From NCBI RefSeq assembly GCF_965638725.1, contig NC_134960.1, positions 6,574,501-6,638,500 on the forward strand: 64,000 nucleotides of DNA, read 5' to 3'. The position numbers and the translations under genes were made by a program. A model generated the notes under the pieces. The model was not told the DNA's origin and made no database searches. It saw nothing but the letters and a program-made list of their open reading frames with translations. The DNA comes from Aptenodytes patagonicus (lineage: Eukaryota; Chordata; Aves; Sphenisciformes; Spheniscidae). Positions 10,344-22,300 of the stretch are shown here, piece by piece (the first letter of the stretch is position 1; every line of letters begins with the position of its first letter).

Positions 10344-13300
10344 GTAAGGGGCCGGCCCGTTCCCGGTCGGGGGCCGGGGTGGTTGGGGCCGTGGAGGGAG
10401 CCGGCGGTCGGCGTGGTTGTGCCCGGCTGGCGCCGTGACCTCTCCTCTGGAGCTGGCACCGGATGGAGGAAGGAAAAGAAGCTCTCAGGGTTGGGGTGAC
10501 GGCTTGTGGCGGGGGGGCTGAGGTTGGTGTTGCTTTGCGGAGTACTCGTGTCTGCTCTGTTACAACTTTGCAGCTGATAAGGGCTGTTTTATTTTCTCTC
10601 TTGTCACCGTTGCGCGCTGGAAGAGTGCATAAAAACTGCTGCCTGTTGAGGTGGGAATAGGGGGTGGCCGCCTGTGATGGTTACAGTCATTCAGAGTAGC
10701 CTTCTGTGAATTATGTTTCTCGCTAATTCACCTAAAATGTCCCTGCAGAAGCTCTCAGGGGAGCATTAATACTGTGGTGGCTTTGGATTTTTTGTTTGTT
10801 TGCTTGCTTATGTCTTTAATTTAGGCTGTCAAGGTTTAGTGGAGTCACTTGATAAGGATATGTTTATTACTGCAGAGGAATTTTTAAGACAATGTGTCTA
10901 TTAATTCTGGTACTTTCTTTAATATTGGAAAGAATTTCAGTGGAAAGGCAGCTGCTTATTTGCCACTCACTCTAGTGGGTGTGAACACTATGGGAATCCC
11001 ACTCCACCCATTAAAAACTGGCTTAGCTCAAAATCTTAATGTTTCTCTGGCTTCTCTAGCATTTCTGGTTGTCAGGATATATTCATACAGCCCTGTTTGT
11101 GTATCAAGATAGCTATTGCTTAACTTATTCTGAGCCCTTTAAATATACTGCTATCTACTAATGTGTCAGTAATGTAGGTTAGTATGATAACCTCTTAAAG
11201 GTTGCCTGTCTTAATACCTGTCTTTCTTAAAACCAGGTATTTCTAAATGGTGGCCTGCATGAAAATGGTACAGTACTGTTCTGAGTGTCTTTAAAAGGGG
11301 ATACTGGATTAACCGGAGACGTTTCCAGGTTAACATATAGATTAAATCATATCTTTAAGATGGTATGTGTGTTTGATCAGGTTAGAAGTGAAGGAGGATG
11401 TGATCCTCTGATGTCTTGGACCTCATTTAGTTACAGTTTTTAAAATGGAATCATGATAGAGCTTACTGTGTACTTGGGTATGACTGGACGTGATGTGAAC
11501 AATGTCAGCTTTAATGTAACTAGCGCTAGGCAGCATGTATGCAGTTTGTAGTATTTACAAGATGAACTGAAAAAGTTATTCAGCTGAATTGTTTCTATTC
11601 TTGCTAATATACATATGAGAATCTAGGACATACTGACTTTTCTGAAGGCTAAGGTACTTGTGACATAGTTAGAGCACTTCAGATGGTTGTTAAAGAAGAG
11701 TCTTTGAGGAAGAGAGGAAACCTTGTGCATTCCTGACAGTGACTCTGTAAAACTTTCCAGGTAGCTGTTGTTTAGTAGACTGATCTTGAATGTAAACTTG
11801 TGTCAGAACAAAAATGACTCAAAGTCATATTTTATTATCTAAAGACTTGGTGGGATTTCTATCTATTTCTTGTCTGGGCTCTAAGGCTTTTTGCATATGG
11901 GGCTCTATCCATTAATAATGCGTATTTTTGTTACACGCAGAGCTCTTTAGCATGTCAAATCCTGTTGCCTAAACTGCCACCACACGTCTTCATATTGATC
12001 TTCTAAAAGAAAGACATCTTTGATTCATTGGTGGTGTTTCTTTTAAATTGCTTTGGATGTGGATTTGATCTAATTAGCATCCATTATAATGAGGAGTCTC
12101 AGCAGCAGTGAGGTTCTGAAACACGCTGCACATCTGGGGAAGCCCTTCTTGTACAGGAAGCTGCTGCCAGTGGCCAATTTACACAACAGAAGAGGGTTTT
12201 AGTGTGTGAATGACTCTTCCTCGTGCTGGCCTGCTGTTTCCTTCCTAGGATACATGACTGTAAGCTTAATTGCAGCTGCTGATTCATCACCTCGTTACTA
12301 GGGTATAAAGTTGGTTTGCTTAGTAATTCAAGTTTTGAAAAAAAACAACAACAAAAAACCTCTGCTGCTAATTTCATTCCTTTGGTGTAAAAGGTACCTC
12401 TCTAGGTTGGTATTTTACCTCTAGCAATCATGTAGCTGTTATCAAGACCAAGCATGTGCTTTGTACGGGAAGGACGTGGGTTTGGCTTACAAAATTCAAT
12501 AAAGTTTGGATGAACACCAAAATTATCTTTTTTTTTTAAATATCCTGGACACATTCCTTTCAAAAGAATGCTGCTAGATCAGTGAAACATGCATTATGTC
12601 AGCTATCACTGCTGTTACGATCCAGGGTTTTCCATGAAGCTGCATATGAAACTTCTCTCGGAAAATGGTACTTTGTGTTGAAAGTTAACGAAGCATTTAT
12701 TTTGATCCTTGAAAGAGAAGGCAACTCATGTAAATGTAAAGGGTTTGTGATCTAGCATCTGAGGGCTTGTAGTAGAAGGAGGTGAAGCTGTGCTGCCACA
12801 AGTGTGGACAGTGGACAATGTGTGCACTCCCAGATGTGTACTTCAGATCATCTTCTGCAAGTTCAGAATAGTCATGGGGAACAGGATAGCACTGCCACTT
12901 CCTTCTTAACGTCTGGTATGATTTTTCATGTGGCCCAAATCAGGTATTTTCTCTTCATTTTCTCTGTTTTAGATCCTGAAGCTGGATGGGTCTTGTTTAC
13001 AAGCAGAAGTAAGGGGCAGATTCATCCTTTATTTTCTTACTAAGCAGCTCTAAACTTTGAGCCACAGAAAGCAAGAGAATGCAGCATTGATACAGAAGTA
13101 CCTTGGATGATTTGTGCACCATGTAGGCCTGTCCCTCATTTGAGGAAAAAGATGAAAAACATACTAGCTTCCTATTTTTTAAAATTTTGAGACCGTTATT
13201 TAATGGGAAATTCAAATGTTGAAATTTACTTCGTATTTCTGTTTAAGATGACATTATTAAGACTATGTTCATGGTAGAAGATGCTTAGCGTTTGGACAAT

Positions 13301-16300
13301 ATATTGTCCCTTGTATTATTCTTCCAATTTTGAGAAACAGGAACATTGGGAAGACAAAGGACTTGTCCCCTAGCACATTTTTTCCCCTTTGCCAGGTTCT
13401 GATTTGAGAAAATTCATTCTAATACGCTGTTTAAATTCTCTGTAGTAGAAAGGTTGGCTTCCTTGTATTTCTCTGATAGACTATAACATAACGTATCACT
13501 GAGCTGAACAGAAAGTGTTTCCTTGACACAGGAGTGAGAATGGCAAGATCCGGATTTTCATCTCCACTCCTTGTTTTATGATGTGGTCTCTTGGAAGGAG
13601 ACCTGCTCCCTGTTTCTTACTGGTTTTTTTTTTCCCCACCTGAGAGCAGTTGTTGTGTAGATGGCTTGCTTTGTCTAGGACTGCCACAAAACCACAATCA
13701 GTATTTCTGGAACGGGCAGAGAAGGTCTAGTCGGTGGCCTGCCTTGGGAATGCTTTGTGTTAAATGCTGGTCTGCTCTTCAGCTTTATTTAGGAGCAATA
13801 AAAGTTTTTACATTAATAATAGGTAAGTTCTAATTTAAGCAAAGGCACCAAGTAAAAAGTTTAAAAAGAAATTTAAGTATAAGGAGAGCACTGCAATGTT
13901 TCTTGGTTGAAAAGACCTAAAGTAATAAATTAAAGGGAATAGATTGCCTGGATTGTACTGACAAGCATTAATAGCATTCCACTAAGGAAGCTCAGGGTGG
14001 TACACTAACAATTCAGAAGACCTCATTTTTGTGTAAGCTGTGGTATAGGGGTGTTAAATTGTGAAATTATGTTTTACCACAAAAATAGCAAATTATTTCC
14101 ACATTATTTATACATAACTATAGTGCAGTGTAGTCTTGCCACCATTGTTTGTTTTTGCTGACAAGTCTGATAGTTTGTTGCCCAACAACTCAGACAGGTT
14201 TTTCTTTGTCTCCTTTTAATTCTGTGTGAGGTATTGTTGTATGTTTGAAACATTTCCCTTACTAGATTAGTTAGATATGCAGTGATCCTTCCTAAATTGT
14301 AAGGATCTGGGAGTGACTGATCTGCTGCTGCTGCTGAAGTTCAAGTGAGGTGGAGGATCTGGCGTTGCAGCTGAAGGCACAGCAGTTTTTTTGATTCAGC
14401 AGAACAATTCCTGTAGCAGAAGCTGCCCCTTGTGACTAATGCAGTCTTGGGATATTTATAGATGTGCATATCCACAGCCCTTCTTCACTCCAGCAGGCAG
14501 ACACCCAAATACAAAAGTCTTCTGGAATTAAAGTAAAAGTAAAAATTAAAATTAGTCCAGCAGTTTGGTTCTGACAACACAGTGGAATGCAGGAACACAT
14601 TGGGTAATAAAATGCTTTCCTTGCAGGGGGAGTGCAACTTTGGAAGCTGTGGGTAGATGCACAGTAAGTGGGGAGTTCTTACTATGTCGTGTAGTCAAAA
14701 TGTTATGTTTTCTATCCAAAACTCATACACTACAGTTTCTGATAGCTGCATTGTTGTTCCAGCTTAAGAGATTGTCATCTTTGTTGCTCCTGTCCTTGGC
14801 CAGGCAGGAGAGGAGAATCTGTGTCTATAGGGGACCTACTGTAAGCTCTGGTTCATGGGAGCCTATCTGTGCTGCAATACTACCACTTCCATGGCAGAAA
14901 AACGGATATACTCTATTTTGGTTTCCCCTTCTAGGTGACACTGCTGGTATCTAGCTAGGAGGCATATTGGAACTAGATTTTTATTATGTTTCTAGAGTAA
15001 GGTAGCATTTCTTATTTGAAAATGACCAGCATTATATTTCTCTTGCTGGTATTTCATGACAAATCCTTGTAGACATAACTTAATTCTGAGACTGAAATGA
15101 TAAACTTATTCCAAATAAAATACAAAAAAATTAAAGCTCTATTGAATGCTGTAAAAATATTTTAATCTCTGTAACAGATGCTTTAAAAAAACTAAACGAG
15201 AATATTCTATGGAGTCTAAAAAGCTCAGTATAAGAACCAGATTTTTTTGAAGTTTTGTTTCTGCCATGGTCACTAGGTATTTTTTCAGAAAAAATGAAAC
15301 TTGCATGCGGTTTCTCTTTTATATATATGTATATTTACTGTCTTCAGTTACAGGACTCAAAGTATAACAAACTACTGCATTTTTACAAAAGTAATTTAGT
15401 TGACTGTCCTCAGCTTAAAAATTCTGCTTTATGAAGGATTTCTCGCTTTCAAGTGAACAATGTGAACTAAACTTTCATGCTTGTTAAGTTCTAACGCATT
15501 GAAATGTCATTGATTTCAGATTATTATCTAAAACTAGTTTCAGGTATTGAGTGTTTCATGCTGATGTTTTGATTCCTGGAATAATCTTTTCCTCTTTAAC
15601 AAAAAAAAAAAAAACCCACCAAACAACTTTGTGCCACTGTTCTGATCAGTGATTCATGCCCCTTTCCCACCAAGGCAGTAAGAGAGCACTGCAGTGGACT
15701 CTCAAGTTTCGAACTCTGCCAGTGCTAACAGAAAAGCTGGAGATGAAGTTTTAAAGCTCTTCCAATTTCTTCTTGTTGGGCTTCCGTGGTAGTTTGTGGA
15801 CAGCTTTTATGAAGCCTGCCAACTTGCCCCTGCAGTAAGACCGCAATATGGCTGAGCATCATCATGGTAAAACTGGTAGGTTTAAGACGGAGATTGAATA
15901 TAGCTTATCAAAATTATTTGTGCACTGTCTGTTTTCTGATGGAAGCCTTGTCATTTGACTGGGCATGCATCCATCTCTGGCATTGTGGTCCTGTGTCCTA
16001 GTCAAGTATAGCATGTATGTACTGTGAATTATATGGTCAGAGGCTGCTTGTGTTGGACACCCCTTTTGTTATGATGGATGACACCTGGGTTTTATCAGTT
16101 TGTGTTCCTCACATGAGGAATCCACAGTTATGGCCTGACTTGCATGTGTGCTTCTGCCAAGTAAGTGTATTTATTACCATGTTGAGGAGTGTCTATTTTG
16201 CTTACGTGAATAAAATGCAGCTCTGGTGATGTGATGTGGAGGAGGTGCAGCCTATGGCTCTTCAGTGGCTCTTTGAGAAACTGTACGTCCTGTCTTGGGC

Positions 16301-19300
16301 CAAAGGACTGAGGCCTGCTTACATTCCATTCTTTGCACTGTTCCTATATTGGTTTAAATACTTGGATAAATGCTTTTGGGATAATACTTCTAGGCAAAGC
16401 TAAATAGCAGAGATCTTGGAGGTTCATCTTTTGCTGGGAAATTGAATAGGCTGAGAAAATGGGAATACATTTCTGTATCCCACCATGTGACAATAGAAAG
16501 GATTGAGACTTGTGTTATAAATAACATTGATTCTGCTAAGGAAACCATGGATAGCATACCAGAGGGCCACTTTGTCTTACAGAATGATAGTGGACAATAA
16601 AACTAAAGCTAAAGGGATTTTCTTAGTGAGTAGCAAGCTGTGCTTTACTTTGTCAGTGTTTCTTCTTTTTTTTTTTTTTGAGTTTTGGCGGAAGAGAACA
16701 GGTTTTTCTTGCCTTGGGAACTCTGTTGGAACAGCTTGATATGTAGATAGCTTGCAGTCTGACTTGTATCTCACATGCTCCTTCTTATTTTTTTCCCCCC
16801 CCAAACCAGATTATTTGGATAGACACAGAAAAATTGGGGAAGAACTGAATTTAATATTTCTTTTTCTGTTAGGAAATCAAGAGCTGAGGTAGTATGTAAG
16901 AAATGCATGTAAGAAAGGAATTTCACAAGAGAAAGTTGCATTATTGGCAGAGTAGTTATATGAAAGTATTTGGTGTGAGAATTTCAGGTTCTGTTACTCA
17001 AAATTAAACATGAGTAAATAGAAAGTATCAGGATATATTTCTGATGTCAGAAGAGAAGGAACCTGTAACTTTTGGCTCCAACAAATTTTTATAGCACTGT
17101 CTTTTCTTGAGAGGAAAGGAGGTAGAAAATGGAACACTGTTACTAGGTTAGTTTTAAGCTGGTTAGCTGGCTGTATTGTAGGTAGCTAACTACAGTAGCA
17201 TAAATCTCAGTGTAGACTTACTGCCACAATATTCAAGTGCGCTTCTGACTCTTTTTTAAAAGTGAACTAGGATGCAAATGCAGTTGGTGAATAGGTTCTA
17301 AAACTCAGAAGTTAAGTGTCCTGGTTACAAACTGGGCTCAATCTTTTCTGATACGGATAGAAGATAAGCAGATTTTCTTCTTTCCTACGTGTCTATTGGC
17401 TGTTGTGTGCAGGTAGGATATCTTTCAAATAATCTGAGATTTAGCTGAGCTGAAGCAAGGCTGGAAGCAGTCACACCCAAATTTTACTTAATTAGTGAAT
17501 TTGTTAAAGTTATTTTTTCTTTATTCCTTTGTCAAAAAAGATTATAGTTTTAGGTGAAAGGAGGACTTTGTCTAGAGCAGCTAAAGTCAAGAGGTCACCA
17601 AGAATCAGATATCTGAGCGTTATGACTGTTAAAACCCATATAGATATGAAAGTTCCTACCTGTTTTTATTGATGGAAAGAGCCTGTGATGGATATTAGGG
17701 GTCTGTATCTTTTTCTAGACTACAGTAAGCTATGTCAGCTTATAAGCATGGATGATTTAATCTTAGACTAGTTAGCTTCATATATTGCAAATGGTGTAGT
17801 ACAGTAGCAAACACCCTAGGACAGATTAACTTCTGCAGTATTTGTCCAGCAACCCAGGTGGGTTTTGCAGCCTGTGAAGAGCTGTGTGCAATTATAGCTA
17901 TAACGCTACCAAAATCCTAGTTGCCTTGAGTTGTCTATATGAATTATAATTACAGCAGTGACCCCAATGGGCATATATTCTGTTTTAATATAGAAATTTG
18001 CTTCGACTATGAGAAGAATGTTTGGTGTACAAAACTAAGTTATTACTTGTATGTCAGTTTTCAGGGAGTGTGTTTTTTTCCCTAATGATTTAGAATTAAG
18101 GAGGATCCATTCCCAAATGTTGAGTGGTTGACTCATCATATGACCTTGGGCAAGTTACTCATCCACCTTAAGCTTCGGTTTTCCCTGTTGGAGTATTAAG
18201 TAAACAATGGGAAGCTTGCTGAAAGCCAAATGTTGGGATTGAGTTGAGGCTTCCTTGCTTTCTGTTGTTTTGCCTTTTTACAACAAAGTAAATTTCCATT
18301 ATTCTTTCAAGTTGGTATTTGAAAAATTCACTCCAGATCTGCTATTGCAAGCTGTAGACCTAATGTTCAGATTAAGAGAATTCAAGTTCCAGCCTATTCT
18401 TCAAATGTACACCCCACCTTGTCCTACTAGGTCTTCTGCTGATCTCACTACTCTGCTGCTATTTCCATGAACCACCTAGGAGATCATAGTCTCCTGGGAA
18501 GCTGCAGTCTATCCCTCAGATAAAAATAAGATTTTGCTGCTACCTATGCAAGCATTAAACAAATAGTGTTTTTTTCTGAAGATCAGCTAACTGTAGACTG
18601 TTTAAAAAAAAAAACAAAACAACAATTAGCTGTGAACCAGTCCTTCTGTCCTTAAATCAAAGAATGCTGTTGCCCAGGCAAGTGCTGTAAACTTCTTCTG
18701 ATAATTTATGCTGGCTCTACATACAACCTCTTGCTTGAGTGGTGAGATCTTGAGGTTTCCCCTGTTTGTTCTTGGGTGATAAAGTTTTCCCCAAGGGTTA
18801 GTGGACTTCATTGTGGAGACTGCAAGTAATATTAAAGTAAGCATACTTGTCTTGAGGTTTGTTTAATGAGCTGCTTTTCTTCCATCTGAGAGAACTGTTG
18901 TTCAGTGAACCACGCTTCAGAAGGGTGGCTTTTTGTGGGGATTCTCCTCGCGTGTCCTGCTGAGATGTACAAAGGCATCTCGTACAGGTCAGGGGAGCTG
19001 ATGGGAGCTTTCCCTCTTCAAGCACACTGCTCTGTTGCAGCAGTGTCCCTGCTATACAGGTTTGTCTGTGTTGGTGCAGAGTTCTAGCACAAGCAAAGCA
19101 CAACTTCTTTTACAGAATGCACCTGAGAGAGGGAAAAGTGTATAGTCATCTTTGTGTGAATGAATTCTGTTTTCAGATGTTTTTGGGGTCAATGGAAAGA
19201 ACTTTATATTTGAAACAATGCTGCCAGGAAACAGAAGTTGAACAAAGGCTCTCAAACTCTGGTTGTAAAACTGTTGCTGTACCCTCTGGTTGCTTCTAGG

Positions 19301-22300
19301 TGGCACTACAAGAAAAAGAATACGTGCATTCGCTAGCTATGAGAAGCCAACTGTTGAGCTGGTTGGGGCTCTGGTGGTCATAGTGCAGAGAGGAGCAGCT
19401 GGCAAATACTCTAGGAGAAAGGAGGAAAGGAATGAACTTAGTCTGCTGTGATAGAATTGACTGAATTCTGAATTGCGTTTTACATAAGTGTGAAACAGTG
19501 GTTGCTTAGTGACAAACTGGTTTTGCTTTAGTGCCAAAAATGTGATTGTGTACAAAATTTATATACATAGTTCTTCTCCAAAAATAATAATCTCAAGAGA
19601 AATGGTTCTCTCTTTCTCTAAATATTTAAATGTGAGACTGCTTTATAAAGCAGTCTTACAGAACAATTATACCATGTGTACATGGGCCAAATAAAATACA
19701 GGTTTTTATTCTCATCTAAAATTTGAATCTTAACATTTTTCAATATTTTTTCATTTTGAATAGGAAAAATCGTAATATATTCCAGTTCACAGCTATTTCT
19801 CAACTTTTTGTTGTTGTTAAAGTATATGGCAGCTTTTGGTTTTGTTTGAAGGAGGGGGCTCTGTTTGATATAGTACGTATTTTTGAAAGTTTACCCTAAG
19901 AGATTATAGTAAGGAAGTCATCTCGTGATGACTTGTAAAACCAATCTTATCAAAGCAAAGAGGTAACCTTTTTTTAACCTTTTTTTCCTAAAATGTTTTA
20001 TTCAGAGTTAGACAACGTTCTGGTAAGAAATAAAAATCCTAATCTATGAAACATAAAACTAAATAACTAAAACCTTCCTTTTTTTTCAGCAGCTTCATGA
20101 GACTGTGAAAAGAAAGCTTGATAGTGCTGCTTCCCCTCAGAATGGAGACCAGCAGAATGGCTATGGTGATGTATTTGTGTCCAAGAAACTGCGTCGTGAC
20201 GATGGTCTTGGTGGAGTGAGTGGTTCTTCCAATGGAATGCCCCCTGTGTCTCCACTCCATCATCTTGACAAGAAATCTGGCAGCGGAGATACCTTACAAC
20301 TTAATGGAAAACATCCGATGGGGCTAGATGGCATCAGCAAGAAGTGTCTTCCAGATTCCAGCCTGCAAATGAATGGAGGTGGTGATGCTGATGACTCATT
20401 TCCTCTGAGTTTGAACAAAGAGCTGAAGCAGGAGCCTGTAGATGATCTTCCGTGTATGATTGCTGGAGCAGGGGGTTCTATATCTCAGAATAACTTGATG
20501 CCTGATCTTAATCTTAATGAGCAAGAATGGAAGGAACTTATTGAGGAGCTTAATAGATCAGTGCCCGATGAAGACATGAAGGATCTCTTTAATGAAGACT
20601 TTGAAGAGAAAAAAGATGCAGATTCTTCAAATTCAGCTGCACAGACTCCATTGCCACAAGATATTAACATAAAGACTGAGTTTTCCCCAGCACCCTTTGA
20701 ACAGGAACAGATGGGATCTCCCCAGGTGAGATCCACTTCATCAGGTCCAGCATTTATTGGTGCTGCTTCTGTACCTGTAAGTGCTGCTTCTCCAGCGGTT
20801 GGTAGTTCTCAGGCTATGTTTCAGCCTTCCAGCCAGTCAATGACTGAAAATCCTAATCAGCCCATGATGCAGGCATCAAACCACTCTCAGAATGTCCAGA
20901 GGCCTCTTCCCAATGTGTTGTTACCTGGGAAGGGTGCAGGAAGTGCCAAAGAAATGTCTTCTGCCCATCAACTTCAGCAGATTGCTGCCAAGCAGAAGAG
21001 AGACCAGATGTTGCAGAACCAGCAGCAAGCTTCACAAGTCCACCAAACAAATCAGATGTCTACGTGGCAACAGTCTGGGCCTTCTCATAGTCCACTGGCT
21101 GTCCCATATACCATGGAAAATCCCACCAGCCCATCAGTTTACCAGCCCGACTTCAACAATCAGAAACTCATGATGCCTAATATGGGAAATAAAAGCTCAC
21201 CGAGGGCTGGAGGCAATTACCACGTGAACATTTTGGGTCATCAGCAAAACAGCTTGAACCAGAACCCTGTGAATAGTCAAGGCTCTATGCTAGACTATGG
21301 GAACACCAAACCTCTTTCACATTACAAAGCAGAATGTGAACAGGGGGTTACAGTACCTGGTCAGAACAAGACTCCCATGTTGGCATACATACAACAGCGC
21401 CAGCAGCCACCGCTGTCTCATGTGAGCGATGACCAAAATGGGATGATCCTATTGAAACCCAAGTCTGGAAACATTGCCTACCGACTACCGCACAGTCAGG
21501 TGAATGTTCTTGGTTTTGTTACCTTTGTTTAGTAGCAGATTTAAAGTTTTGCAAGAGGGTGTTGGATAGGTAGGGCTAGAGTACAGATTACTTGGTATTG
21601 TTTCAAAACAGTTGCCGCATGATTTTAAAGAAGAAAATGATAACATGCCGTAAGCTGAGACAAGAATCAAGAACTCTGTTTTCCACTGGGGACGTTTTTT
21701 AATACTTGGTTCTAGGTCATGTGGTAATGTGTGATTTCCAGCTTAATATACTTTGTGGGCAACAAATTATGTCACACTTCATCGAAGCTTCTACTTACAA
21801 AGATAAATAGATGCTTTGTAAACTTTTGCCTAAAATAACTCATGTAAAACTGTAGCGTTAAACTGTTCTCAAAGAAGCTTTGATTTCTTTACTGTCTTTT
21901 TAGTCCCTACTTGTGTCAGAGTTGCCTTACTATAAAAAAACATGCCTTCGGTTGCTTCTTTTTTGAAGAGAGATGGAAGTGAGGGCTGCTTTCCTCATTT
22001 CTTGGGTGTTCCTTGGGGCTTTTCAAATCTAAGAATTTGTTATTGGTTGAGTCTTGGGATTGGGGAAGCATGGGATAGGAGAGAAATATATCTTTAAGAA
22101 TGAGTAATAGTAATATTTGTCTGCTTGAAGCAATATGCTTTGGGTTTTCCTGTAAAGGAAAATTCCAGATGGTGCTTCTTTGCCTTATATATAACTGATA
22201 CTAGAGGTATGCTGCAGGTGAACATTTATGTAGTGGATGGAGGTATAGGCTCATTGGGATTCTGTAACATGTGCCTGCAATGCACATACTAGAGGTCTTG

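Larger units (their letters stand above)
9176..10500 (+). promoter_or_regulatory. MAML1: CpG island and promoter of MAML1
   Basis: A sharp switch to CpG-dense sequence covers the promoter, leader, coding exon 1 and the start of intron 1. Visible elements are a reversed CCAAT box (ATTGG, 9437-9441), GC-box-like CCGCCTCC repeats near 9290-9340, two TGACG half sites (9468 and 9485), a weak TATA-like TATTTAT (9516-9522) and an AAGATGGCGGC element (9557-9567). The last matches YY1 and is typical just downstream of a start site. I infer transcription starts near 9535-9550. Long open frames on both strands here come from GC bias and are not genes. Confidence 0.8.
10344..20089 (+). other. MAML1: MAML1 intron 1
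   Basis: A 9.7-kb intron with GTAAGG donor and TTTTTTCAG acceptor. I see no further exon. Its contents include a MIR-like SINE relic near 18.13 kb, a 22-bp perfect palindrome near 19.64 kb and scattered poly-A/T runs (for example 15600-15614). Confidence 0.85.

Noticed and set aside
9555-10438. Open frames of 254 codons (-) and 224 codons (+) across the MAML1 CpG island
   Set aside because: They overlap the real MAML1 exon 1 in other frames, consist mainly of Arg/Gly/Pro/Ala and reflect few stop codons in GC-rich DNA.
10651-10657. GTGGGAA core resembling an RBPJ (Notch) site in MAML1 intron 1
   Set aside because: About eight such 7-mers are expected by chance in this window on both strands, so there is no evidence of Notch feedback.
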